NCBI GenBank assembly: GCA_035555675.1 | Contig: DATMGH010000060.1 | Location: 55,354-119,353, forward strand | Length of the DNA stretch: 64,000 nt | Reading direction: 5' to 3' | Source: Solirubrobacter sp035555675 | GTDB lineage: Bacteria > Actinomycetota > Thermoleophilia > Solirubrobacterales > Solirubrobacteraceae | Shown here: positions 34,026-43,470 of the stretch, piece by piece | Numbering within the stretch: the stretch's first letter is position 1 | Layout of the letters: each line of letters starts with the position of its first letter | Translations under genes and position numbers: made by a program | Notes under the pieces: generated by a model | Databases searched by the model: none | What the model was told of the DNA's origin: nothing | Seen by the model: only the letters and a program-made list of their open reading frames with translations

Positions 34026-35483
34026 TCAGAGGGGGACCCGAAAGACCTCAGAAGTGGCTTTTTGGCGTCGAATCTGTCTCACTCGCGTGACGAAGACCGC
34101 GTCTTTGGTGACGGCGGTCGTGGTCAGCGTGTCGTGGACGCCGGCCGGCGGGCGCTCCCACAGTGGCTTGTTGATGTGGCCCTCGGCGGGGAACCGGCCG
34201 CGCTCGTGGCCGGCGTCGCGGCGGTTGGTCGGGGTCGTCCCGTAGAGCATGCGGTCACGGCTCGGCTTGCGCGGGACGAGCGGGCCGGTGAGCACCTGCT
34301 GGCGCTTGTAGGTGGCGCGGACGTAGGTCAGGCGGTCGCCGAGGACCGACGGGCCGCGCAACTCGGCGCGGGGCTGGCGGCGAAGGGTCGTGCGTTGCCC
34401 GTTGCGGAGGTCGAGCGCCTCGATGGTGCCGTCGCGCTCGTAGACGGCGAAGTCGCCCTTGAGCGCCGGGCGGCCGACGGCGCCGGTGATCGCGATGCGC
34501 GGCGTCTCGCCGGGGACGAGCGGGGCCGCGACGAGCGCCTGCCCGGCGCGCCACGCGACCCACGTCTCGGAGACCGCGACCGCGTCGGCGCCGGGGGCGG
34601 GGAACGCGGCCACGCCCTCGACGACCACGGTCTGGTCGGCGATGTACGCGACGCGCCCGCCGCCGACCGCGGGGTGGTTGCCGGGCAGCGTCCGCGTGCC
34701 CGCGGGGTCGACGATCACGCCCTGGCCGCCGGGACGATGGAGCGCGAGCCGCGCCCCGTCGGCGCTCGGGTCGCTGGCGCCGGCGAAGCGGGTCGCCGCG
34801 CGCGCCGCCGCCGGCGTCACCGTCAGCGCGAGCGCCGCGGCCGCCAAGGCCAGGGCGTCGAGCGCGCGCAGCGAGCGCAGGATCCGCGGCTGTTCCGCCA
34901 TCGACGCGTGCGCGTCGCCGCCGTTGCGCGGCGCCAGCACGATGACCGGCAACGCGCGGCCGGCACCGAAGCCGAGCCCGATCGCGAGGCCGAGCGCCGG
35001 GTCCCCGAGCGCGACGCTGATCCCCGCCAGCGCCCAGACGGCGAACGAGAGGATGAACGTGGTGAAGCCGAGCCCGAGCAGGACGCCGTAGAGGCCGGCG
35101 GCCAGCGGCACCGGCAGCACCCGGCGCCATGACTCCGGCACCTGGCGGCGCACCTGCGGCACGATCCGCGCGCCGCGCGCCTCGCCGAACGCCGCCGCCA
35201 GCGCCAGCGCCGCGGCCACGTACGGCGCCCGCGCCCCGAGCGCGTCCCCGAGCAGCGCGAGTCCCCCGAACGTCAGCACCCCGCCCGCGAGCGCGCCCAC
35301 GGTGAACGTCGCGCACGCGATCGCGCTCGTGCGCAGCCGCCCCGCGTAGCCGTTCGGCGCGAGCGTCTCCACCATCGAGAACCCGCACGGCGACCACGCG
35401 CCGGTCACGCCCGCGAATACGGCGGCGACGATCAGGACCGCGCTCAGCATCGCCCGCACCGCACGACGAAACGCTCGCTCCAC
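34026..35483 (-). CDS. MauF/CcdA-like membrane protein fused to an extracytoplasmic propeller-like domain
   Basis: 485 aa from GTG 35483 (ATG 35450, residue 12, is an alternative). Residues ~12-225 contain about six transmembrane segments and the motif GVTGAWSPCGFSMVETLAPNGY, with the Pro-Cys-Gly turn at C33. This resembles thiol-disulfide carriers of the CcdA/MauF kind. Residues ~230-485 are beta-rich with repeated HPAVGGGRVAYIADQ, SETWVAWRAG, RPALKGDFAVYERDGTIEALDL and RGPSVLGDRLTYVRATYKR stretches, as in a TolB-like propeller. It is the last gene of the mau-like operon, 19 bp after the MauA-like gene. The family assignment of the membrane part is moderate; the propeller is inferred. Confidence 0.65.
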   Translation of the reverse strand: MERAFRRAVRAMLSAVLIVAAVFAGVTGAWSPCGFSMVETLAPNGYAGRLRTSAIACATFTVGALAGGVLTFGGLALLGDALGARAPYVAAALALAAAFGEARGARIVPQVRRQVPESWRRVLPVPLAAGLYGVLLGLGFTTFILSFAVWALAGISVALGDPALGLAIGLGFGAGRALPVIVLAPRNGGDAHASMAEQPRILRSLRALDALALAAAALALTVTPAAARAATRFAGASDPSADGARLALHRPGGQGVIVDPAGTRTLPGNHPAVGGGRVAYIADQTVVVEGVAAFPAPGADAVAVSETWVAWRAGQALVAAPLVPGETPRIAITGAVGRPALKGDFAVYERDGTIEALDLRNGQRTTLRRQPRAELRGPSVLGDRLTYVRATYKRQQVLTGPLVPRKPSRDRMLYGTTPTNRRDAGHERGRFPAEGHINKPLWERPPAGVHDTLTTTAVTKDAVFVTRVRQIRRQKATSEVFRVPL

Positions 35484-35502
35484 GGGGCGTTTCGTCGCGC
35501 GC

Positions 35503-36267
35503 TCAGCACTTGACCTTGGTGTCGTAGTACATGACGCAGAACACCTTGCGGCCGCGGTAGCAGTAGCCGGTCAGCGCCTTGTCCCCGTTGATCCGCTTCT
35601 TGACGTAGCCGCAGCAATCCACGAGCTTGCGCACGCGCCCGCCGCAGCAGCGGTACCAGGCACCGTCGATGTGCGGCGTGAAGTCGTGTTCGTCGGCGGT
35701 CGCCTCGCAGACGCGCGTGCGGGTCGCGCGCGGCAACGGCGTCCCGTCGGCGTCGGTCAGCGGCGCGCCGTCCTCGTCGACCGGCGCGCCGGCGGCGTCG
35801 ACGAAGCGCCCGAGATCGTCGACCGGCTGCCCCGTCTTGGCGTACAGCGGGAACCCCTTGGCGTCGATTCGCGGCAGCCCCGTCGGGTGCGGGCAGGAGT
35901 CGGTCGTGTAGATGTGGCCGCAGAAGTGGTAGGCCTCCGCCTCGCCGGGCGCGACCAGCGACCCGACCGTGCGCGCCCCCGCGACGCCCATGACCGCGGC
36001 GCCGACGCGGGCGAGGAACCCGCGCCGCGAGCTCGCCTGGGCGACGGCGTCGGCGAGCCGCGCGCCGGCGGGCACCGAGACCCGCGTGGGAGTGGCCGGC
36101 GAGTCGCCGACCCCGGCGGAAGCCGAGACCCGCGCGGAGGTGCCCGGCGAATCGCCGACCCCGGCGGGCGCCGAGACCCGCGCGGGGGTGCCCGGCGAAT
36201 CGCCGACCCCGGCGGGCGCCGAAGCCCCCGCCGCGCCGCGCGCCGCCGCGTCCCTCCCGCCCGTCAC
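35503..36267 (-). CDS. MauA-like (methylamine dehydrogenase light-chain-like) Tat-secreted cysteine-rich protein
   Basis: 254 aa from GTG 36267, overlapping the MauE-D stop (GTGA); GTG at residue 65 is an alternative start. Residues 17-64 are three 16-residue repeats (APAGVGDSPGTPARVS). A twin-arginine signal follows (SSRRGFLARVG, RR at 81-82) with a long helical lead-in like that of MauA. The mature part (~113-254) has ten cysteines, at 116, 125, 187, 207, 208, 218, 219, 236, 244 and 254, including RCCGG and VDCCGY, the latter also found in MauA. MauA needs two tryptophans to form its TTQ cofactor; only W204 is present here, so TTQ cannot form. It is probably a disulfide-rich relative with another role. 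Confidence 0.65.
   Translation of the reverse strand: MTGGRDAAARGAAGASAPAGVGDSPGTPARVSAPAGVGDSPGTSARVSASAGVGDSPATPTRVSVPAGARLADAVAQASSRRGFLARVGAAVMGVAGARTVGSLVAPGEAEAYHFCGHIYTTDSCPHPTGLPRIDAKGFPLYAKTGQPVDDLGRFVDAAGAPVDEDGAPLTDADGTPLPRATRTRVCEATADEHDFTPHIDGAWYRCCGGRVRKLVDCCGYVKKRINGDKALTGYCYRGRKVFCVMYYDTKVKC
36077..36220 (-). repeat. Three 48-bp tandem repeats in the MauA-like gene
   Basis: Units start at 36077, 36125 and 36173; the second and third differ by one base. Each encodes a 16-residue AGVGDSPGTPARVS-type unit placed ahead of the Tat signal, an unusual position because it lengthens the cytoplasmic n-region. Confidence 0.85.
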
Positions 36268-37139
36268 GCCCGCACCGCCCCGCGCCGGCGCTCCGCGGCC
36301 GCCAGGACCGTCTCCAGCTGCGCGCCGGTGTTGAACGTGCCCTTGGCCAGCACGGTGCCGTCGCCGTCCAGCGCGACCGCGAACGGGCTGCCGGGGACGT
36401 CGGCGGCCGCCCACGCGTCCGCGTCGCCCGCTTCGTCGAACGTCCGCAACGCCACGCCCGGGTGCGCGCCGAACCCGTCAATCACCGGTGACAGCGCCCG
36501 GCAGAGCCCGCAGCCCTCAGACGTGAACACCGCCAGCCCGAGCTGCCCGGGCGCGAGCGCGAACCGCGCGCCCAGCGGCGAGCGCGCGCCGATCTCCGGC
36601 CCCTCGTGCGCGATCTCGAGCGCCCCGCGCGGGACGATCGCCAGCCGCAGCATCCCCACCTCCCGCGCCAGCGCCGCGACCACGACCGCCAACCCCACCA
36701 GGCCGGCCAGCGCGAACCCGAGCCCGATCGCCAGCCACTGCGTGGTCTCCAGCGCCGCCCGCGGCAGCAGCCCCGCCACCACGAACGCCGCCGCCAGCCC
36801 CACGGCGCGCCCCGCCGACGCGCGGCCCACCCGGCCGCGCGCCCCGAAGCACGCGCACGGCGCCCCCGCGCGCCCCCGCGCCAGCGCCCACAGCTGCACC
36901 GCCGCCGCGCCCGCCATCAGCAGCGCGGCGGCGCCCATGGCCGCGACGTTCCCCGCCGCGACCAGCACGCCCAGGACCGCCTCCGCCGCGATCAGCCCCG
37001 CCCAGGCACCCCACGCGGCCGTCCCCCGCAGCCCGTACGTCGCCAGCGCGGCCCGCGCGCCCGCGCCGCCGGCGAGCTTCGCCCCGGCCGCGACGACCAG
37101 CACCAGCCCCAGGACCAGAGACACCACGACGGAGACCAT
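36264..37139 (-). CDS. MauE-MauD fusion: DoxX-like membrane protein with thioredoxin-like domain
   Basis: 291 aa from ATG 37139. Residues 1-165 carry four to five transmembrane segments and APCACFGARGRVG (C95, C97), the CxCFG loop of MauE-type redox membrane proteins. Residues ~190-285 are a thioredoxin-like domain: AVFTSEGCGLCRALSPVIDGFG with active-site CGLC (210-213), and the cis-proline loop VPGSPFAVALDGDG (P252), as in MauD. In methylotrophs MauE and MauD are separate proteins required to form the disulfides of MauA; here one polypeptide has both parts. It is translationally coupled to the MauA-like gene, which is the obvious client. Confidence 0.82.
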   Translation of the reverse strand: MVSVVVSLVLGLVLVVAAGAKLAGGAGARAALATYGLRGTAAWGAWAGLIAAEAVLGVLVAAGNVAAMGAAALLMAGAAAVQLWALARGRAGAPCACFGARGRVGRASAGRAVGLAAAFVVAGLLPRAALETTQWLAIGLGFALAGLVGLAVVVAALAREVGMLRLAIVPRGALEIAHEGPEIGARSPLGARFALAPGQLGLAVFTSEGCGLCRALSPVIDGFGAHPGVALRTFDEAGDADAWAAADVPGSPFAVALDGDGTVLAKGTFNTGAQLETVLAAAERRRGAVRA

Positions 37140-37151
37140 TGACCGCTCGCG

Positions 37152-37157
37152 ACGGTA
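37152..37157 (-). promoter_or_regulatory. Candidate -10 box (TACCGT) for the mau-like operon
   Basis: On the minus strand TACCGT lies 12 nt before ATG 37139, within the 33-bp gap after the upstream propeller gene. The same hexamer precedes the J-domain gene (46933) and the MFS gene (51725). Confidence 0.35.
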
Positions 37158-37172
37158 ACAGCAACCGGCGCG

Positions 37173-39221
37173 TCAGTCACAGCGCCGTTGCGGCTTCTTC
37201 GCACCGGCCGCGACGCACAGCGGCTGCGCCTGCGGAATCTTCGCCTTGATCAGCTTGAACCGCGCGACCTTGGTGTTGAACCCGGGCGCGCTGACCCACA
37301 CCTCGACCGTCTGCCCGGCCCGGAACCGCCGCTGCTTCTTGCTCAGCGACCCGAGGATGCTCGCCGCCCCGCGCCGCACCTTCCCGGCCTTCAGCGACTT
37401 GGCCTTGAACGGGCACCGCTTCCCCGCACAGCGGATCTTCGCCTTCCACCCCTTCGGGAACTGCTGCGTGACCTTGAGCGTCGTCAGCGTCAGCCGCGAC
37501 CCCTTCACCGTCCACTGGTGCGCGACGCCCGCCGTCAGCGTCGGGCGCTTCGCCGGCGCCGCCGGCGTCGTCGGCTCCGGCGGCGCCCCGCCTCCCGGGG
37601 CCTGGACCGCGACCGGCCCGTTCACGCTCAGGCTCACGGTCGCCTCCCCGGAGGCGACGCCGGGGCGCGTCGGCGTCACCGCCCGGTACGTGAACGAGTC
37701 GAGCCCGCTGAACCCGGCCAGCGGGCTGTAGACCACCCGGCCGCCGCTGACCGCGCCGAGCGACCCGGCGGAGGGCCCGGCCACGCGCTCGATGCTGAAC
37801 GCGTCGCCGTTGACGTCACGACAGGTGAGCGGCACGGACACCGCCGTGTTGAACGGCACGCTGACCAAGACCGGATCGCACGTCGGCGCGAAGTCGCGCA
37901 CGAGCGTCGCCAGCATCCCGGTCGTCACCGCGGCCGCGTAGACGAAGAGCCCCGAGGGGTCGACCGCCACCTGCCCGCCGCTGCCGAGCCCGGCCAGCGG
38001 CTGGCACCCGCCCGTGCCGGTCGCGGTGAAGCAGCCGCGCGAGCCGATCCGCTGCGACAGCGCGCCACCGGCGGCGCGCGTGAAGAACGTCAATGACGAC
38101 GACCCGTACGCCGAGGCGATCAGCTCCGTCCCGTCGGGCGGCATGGCGAACGCCCAGACGTTCGAGAGCCCGCCGGCGGCGCCGGGGCACCCGGTCCGGT
38201 CGCTGAAGCAGCCGCGCTCCGTCAGCTCGCCCGTCGCCGGGTTGCGCGCATAGCCGATGATGCCGTACTGGCCACCGACGTAGACCGAGCCACCGTCGGG
38301 CGAGATCAGCGTCGTCCGTGCGCCGGCGAGATTGTCGTTGCCGTCGACGCACTGTCCGGCCGGCAGGCCGTCGAGCGCGCCGTTGGAGCTGATGCACCTG
38401 CCGGTACCGCCGCTCTGCGTCAAGCCGCCGTCCGCGGCGCGCGTGAAGACCGAGACGCCGAGCGAGAACGGCACGTACACGCGGTCCGCCGACACCGCGA
38501 ACGATCCCAGTACCGTGTCGGTCGGCGTCAGCCCGGCCGCGTGCGCGCACCCCGCCGGCGGGGTCGCGGACTCGCTGAGGCAGCCCGTCGGCCCGGCGTG
38601 AAGGGTCAGCGCGAGCGTCACGGGGTCGCGGTCGTACACACGCAGCGTGCTTCCGAGCCGCAGATACACGTTGGCGCTGTCGGGGCTGACGGCGACCGCC
38701 GTCGGCACGCCCGCGGGCTCGCTGCCGCCGGTGCACGTCAGGCCGACGCAGTTGACGAACGTCAACGCGCCGGTGGCGGTGTTGCGAGCGAAGTTCAGCA
38801 GCAGCAACCCGCCGTTGCCGCTGGAGCTGACGACGACGTTCCTCCCGTCGGGCGAGACCGCGACGCTGCGCGCGTCGGTCAGGTTCCCGGTCCCGGCCGT
38901 GGCGCACTGCCCGGCGCCGCCGCTGCCCATGAAGCACCCGCCGGTCCCGCCCCTCGCCGTCACCGCGCCGGTCCCCGGGTCGCGATCGAAGATCTGCAGG
39001 CCGTACGAGTTCCCGCCGAACAGCGCCGACGCGTAGAGCTGGCGCCCGTCCGGACTGGGCGCGACGGCGACCGGCTGCGCGGTCAGCGCCGCCGTGCACC
39101 CGGGCGTCGTGAAGCGCGTGAGGCACGCCGTCACGTAGGGGTCGCCGTCCGCCGCCGATGCCGGCGCCGTGCTCGCGCCTACCGCGGCGCACACCAATCC
39201 GATGATGATCGAACGCCTCAC
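37173..39221 (-). CDS. Secreted beta-propeller protein with Ig-like and basic C-terminal module
   Basis: 682 aa from GTG 39221, which has a GGGAGAGG Shine-Dalgarno sequence and begins a clear signal peptide (RRSIIIGLVCAAVGAS). Residues ~30-400 contain repeated AVSPDGRNVVV, SPDGGSVYVGG and AVDPSGLFVYAAA strands with FDRDPGTGAVT/YARNPATGEL turns, as in lactonase-type propellers. An Ig/cadherin-like domain follows (VVYSPLAGFSGLDSFTYRAVTPT). The final ~90 residues are basic, with RCAGKRCPFK and a closing LCVAAGAKKPQRRCD, shared with the next secreted protein (39294-40931). It is probably a surface or matrix protein. It lies just upstream of the mau-like operon on the same strand. Confidence 0.8.
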   Translation of the reverse strand: MRRSIIIGLVCAAVGASTAPASAADGDPYVTACLTRFTTPGCTAALTAQPVAVAPSPDGRQLYASALFGGNSYGLQIFDRDPGTGAVTARGGTGGCFMGSGGAGQCATAGTGNLTDARSVAVSPDGRNVVVSSSGNGGLLLLNFARNTATGALTFVNCVGLTCTGGSEPAGVPTAVAVSPDSANVYLRLGSTLRVYDRDPVTLALTLHAGPTGCLSESATPPAGCAHAAGLTPTDTVLGSFAVSADRVYVPFSLGVSVFTRAADGGLTQSGGTGRCISSNGALDGLPAGQCVDGNDNLAGARTTLISPDGGSVYVGGQYGIIGYARNPATGELTERGCFSDRTGCPGAAGGLSNVWAFAMPPDGTELIASAYGSSSLTFFTRAAGGALSQRIGSRGCFTATGTGGCQPLAGLGSGGQVAVDPSGLFVYAAAVTTGMLATLVRDFAPTCDPVLVSVPFNTAVSVPLTCRDVNGDAFSIERVAGPSAGSLGAVSGGRVVYSPLAGFSGLDSFTYRAVTPTRPGVASGEATVSLSVNGPVAVQAPGGGAPPEPTTPAAPAKRPTLTAGVAHQWTVKGSRLTLTTLKVTQQFPKGWKAKIRCAGKRCPFKAKSLKAGKVRRGAASILGSLSKKQRRFRAGQTVEVWVSAPGFNTKVARFKLIKAKIPQAQPLCVAAGAKKPQRRCD

Positions 39222-39293
39222 TGCCTCTCCCTGTCGGCGACCCGTCCGCGTCACGTCAGCGCCGGTGACGCTAACCACGGCGCGAGCGGGAGG

Positions 39294-40931
39294 TCAAGTG
39301 CAGGCGACGCGCTTGGACGTCGATCCCGCTTGCAGGCAGGCGGTCGCGACCTTCGGCGCCTTGCGCGCCCGAACGGTCAGCGTCTTGACCATGCCGACGG
39401 CGCCGGGCTTCGTGACCACGACCCGCAGGACGGTCCCGACGCGCAGCGACTTCTTCGCCCACGGCGTCAGCGTGACGGTGCCGGACGCGTTGTGCTTGGT
39501 GAACGTCACGGCCTTGCGCTTGCGCTTGACCTTCTTGGTCGGGCAGCCTTTGCCCCTGCACGTCGCCGTCAGCGTCGAGCCCGCGGGAACGAGCTTGGCC
39601 TGCAGCGCCGTGAACTTCGTCGCCTTGCGGGTCGAGGCGCTGAAGCCGAACGTCAGGTTGAAGCTCACCGGCGGGCTGGTGACCGTGTACGTGCTGGTCT
39701 GCGACGCGGTGTTGCCGGCGGCGTCGGTGGCGGTCACGGTGAACGCGTGCCGGCCGGGCGAAGACGTGTCGATGGCGGCGCCGACCGGCACCGGGCCCGC
39801 ACAGCTCGCCACGCCGGAGCCGTTGAACTCGTCGCTGCAGCTGTACGCCGCGCTGGCGCGCTGCGCCTGGACGAACGTGGCGCCGTCCGCGGGCGTCCCG
39901 ATGCTGACCTGCGGCGGCACCCGGTCGACGACGGTCAGCTTCGCGGCGCGTGTGCGCGTGACGCCGGTGCCGGCCGTCGCGGTCAGCGTCACCGTGTAGT
40001 CGCCGAGGGCCGTGCTGGGCGGCACGGCCACGCTGACGGTCGCGCTCGCCTGACCGTTGCGCGGGATCGTGACCGCGCCGGCGCTCAGGGCCGGCTGCGC
40101 GCCCGGCACGCTCGTCGCCGCCGACAGCGTGACCGGGAGGTTGCCCTTGTTCGCCGGGTCCGACGAGGCCAGCGGGAACGTCAGCGTCGCCGTCTCCCCG
40201 TGGCCGGCGGTCGCCGCTCCGGGCGCAAGCACCGCGTAGTCGCTCACGGTCGTCGTGAGGCTCGTCGTCAGCACGGCGGCGCCGGACAGGGTGCTGAGCT
40301 TCGGTGAGTCGAAGCAGTCGTCGTCGCCGACCGGGCAGTCGATCGGCGCGCTCGCCGGCGCCGTCGAGAGGTTCTGGCGCGAGCCGGCCACCACCCGCCA
40401 CAGGAACGGCCCGGCGTACGGCGCCGCGCCGGGCGGCAGTCCGAACTCGGGCCGGACCGTCGTCAGCTGGTTGTCGGTCACCTGGGCGTTGAACGACGTC
40501 GAGTCCGACAGGTAGCCGACCCAGTGCAGGCCGGAGATCGGCTGGTACTCGGCGGTCAGGGCGCTCGTGTAGCCCGGGCTGAGGTTGAACGCGAGCGCCC
40601 GCGTGTCGTCGCTGCGGAAGCTCGCGGGGGCGACCGTCCCGTCCGGCACGCGGAAGCCGAGCAGCAGCTGGCCGTTGCCGACCACCGGCGTGCTGCCGAT
40701 CCGGTCGCCGTCGGTCCCGTTGTCGTTCTCGGCCGTGTTGACGCCCGGCACGCAGCCCGTGTACGTGTCCTGGTTGCGGTCGCTGACGCAGACCTGGACG
40801 TTGAGCGTGACGACGCCCGGAAGCCGCTGGGACGCGCTCTGGGACTTGATCGACACGCACCCGCCGACCGCGACCACGAGGACGACACCCGCCGCCGCGC
40901 CCTTCGACAGTCTGTACAGCCGTCCAGACAT
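39294..40931 (-). CDS. Putative surface lipoprotein with Ig-like domains and basic C-terminal module
   Basis: 545 aa from ATG 40931. A short basic N-terminus and hydrophobic segment end in VVAVGGC, an acceptable lipobox (Cys ~25). The middle region has Ig-like strands (DYAVLAPGAATAGHGETATLTF, SATVSVAVPPSTALGDYTVTLTATAG, PGRHAFTVTATDAAGNTAS). The C-terminal ~100 residues (CRGKGCPTKKVKRKRKAV, LRVGTVLRVVVTKPGAVG, closing ACLQAGSTSKRVACT) match the module of the downstream gene, pointing to duplication or module sharing. Function is unknown; surface exposure is likely. Confidence 0.72.
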   Translation of the reverse strand: MSGRLYRLSKGAAAGVVLVVAVGGCVSIKSQSASQRLPGVVTLNVQVCVSDRNQDTYTGCVPGVNTAENDNGTDGDRIGSTPVVGNGQLLLGFRVPDGTVAPASFRSDDTRALAFNLSPGYTSALTAEYQPISGLHWVGYLSDSTSFNAQVTDNQLTTVRPEFGLPPGAAPYAGPFLWRVVAGSRQNLSTAPASAPIDCPVGDDDCFDSPKLSTLSGAAVLTTSLTTTVSDYAVLAPGAATAGHGETATLTFPLASSDPANKGNLPVTLSAATSVPGAQPALSAGAVTIPRNGQASATVSVAVPPSTALGDYTVTLTATAGTGVTRTRAAKLTVVDRVPPQVSIGTPADGATFVQAQRASAAYSCSDEFNGSGVASCAGPVPVGAAIDTSSPGRHAFTVTATDAAGNTASQTSTYTVTSPPVSFNLTFGFSASTRKATKFTALQAKLVPAGSTLTATCRGKGCPTKKVKRKRKAVTFTKHNASGTVTLTPWAKKSLRVGTVLRVVVTKPGAVGMVKTLTVRARKAPKVATACLQAGSTSKRVACT

Positions 40932-40983
40932 GCGCGTCCTGCCGACCGTACCCGGCGCGCACTCGCGCCGTCAACTGCGCGGG

Positions 40984-42642
<1,659 letters not shown>

Positions 42643-42652
42643 CGCGCGGGCC

Positions 42653-42658
42653 AGCATA
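42653..42658 (-). promoter_or_regulatory. Candidate -10 box (TATGCT) for ettA
   Basis: TATGCT on the minus strand lies 10 nt before ATG 42642 with no Shine-Dalgarno sequence. It supports the shorter start and a nearly leaderless mRNA. Confidence 0.45.
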
Positions 42659-42731
42659 GAAGCCGGTCGGCGGCCGAAAGCCCCGACCGGCGACGGGTGC
42701 ACGAACCCCCGGCGGTGCCGATGATCTGACC

Positions 42732-43457
42732 ATGCGGCCCCTGATCGGCGTCACCACCTCAGAGCTGCGGCCCAGCCGCATGGCCACCACGCGCCGGGAC
42801 GGCGAGCCCGCGCACCCCGAGATGGCGCTCGGGATGACCTACCTGCGGACGCTCGACGCCGCGGGCGCGATCCCGGTCGTGCTGCCGCCGGTCGGCACCG
42901 ATCACCTCGAGCCGCTGCTGGATCGCCTGGACGGCGTCTGCCTGTCCGGCGGCCCGGACCTCGACCCGGCGGCCTACGGCGCGCCCGAGCGCCACGCCGA
43001 GCTCGGGCCGACGGAGCCGAGCCTGGACGCGTTCGAGCTCGCGCTGGCCCGGCTCGCGCTCCAGCGCGAGCTCCCGATCCTGGCGATCTGCCGCGGCAGC
43101 CAGGCGCTCAACGTGGCCTGCGGCGGCACGCTGCACCAGCACGTCGACGGTCACCGCCAGACCGAGCCCGCGACCCAGGCCACGCACGCCGTCCGCGTCG
43201 CGCCGCGCTCGCGCCTGCACCGCGTGGTTCGAACCCGGACGCTGCCCGTGAACTCCTTCCACCACCAGGCGGTCGCCGAGCTCGGCGCCGGCCTGCGCGT
43301 CACCGCGACCGCCCCGGACGGCACGATCGAGGCGATCGAGGGCGCCGGGTTCGTGGTCGGCGTGCAGTGGCACGCGGAGGCGATGGCGGCGCACCGGCCG
43401 CTCTTCGAAGCGCTCGTTACGGCGGCTTCCCGTACCGAATTGCGCGCCGCCGCCTGA
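42732..43457 (+). CDS. Class I glutamine amidotransferase-like gamma-glutamyl hydrolase (peptidase C26, PuuD-like)
   Basis: 241 aa. It begins RPLIGVTTSE and contains DGVCLSGGPDLDPAAYG, the nucleophile elbow ILAICRGSQALNVACGGTLHQHV with the catalytic Cys, VNSFHHQAVAELG, and the His-Glu pair in VGVQWHAEAM. The order and spacing match gamma-glutamyl-gamma-aminobutyrate hydrolase (PuuD). It hydrolyses a gamma-glutamyl amide, possibly in putrescine breakdown, but no other puu genes are nearby. The start is 90 bp from the divergent ettA start and 13 bp separate its stop from the ABC exporter gene. Confidence 0.88.
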   Translation: MRPLIGVTTSELRPSRMATTRRDGEPAHPEMALGMTYLRTLDAAGAIPVVLPPVGTDHLEPLLDRLDGVCLSGGPDLDPAAYGAPERHAELGPTEPSLDAFELALARLALQRELPILAICRGSQALNVACGGTLHQHVDGHRQTEPATQATHAVRVAPRSRLHRVVRTRTLPVNSFHHQAVAELGAGLRVTATAPDGTIEAIEGAGFVVGVQWHAEAMAAHRPLFEALVTAASRTELRAAA

Positions 43458-43470
43458 CATTCTGGGCGCA

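Noticed and set aside
36077..36220. 48-bp direct repeats as a possible CRISPR or integration site
   Set aside because: No spacers, in frame, encode a protein repeat; no cas or integrase gene nearby.
35503..37139. Functional methylamine dehydrogenase
   Set aside because: The light-chain-like protein has only one tryptophan in its mature part and no heavy-chain, MauG or amicyanin gene is present in the window, so a TTQ enzyme is not supported.
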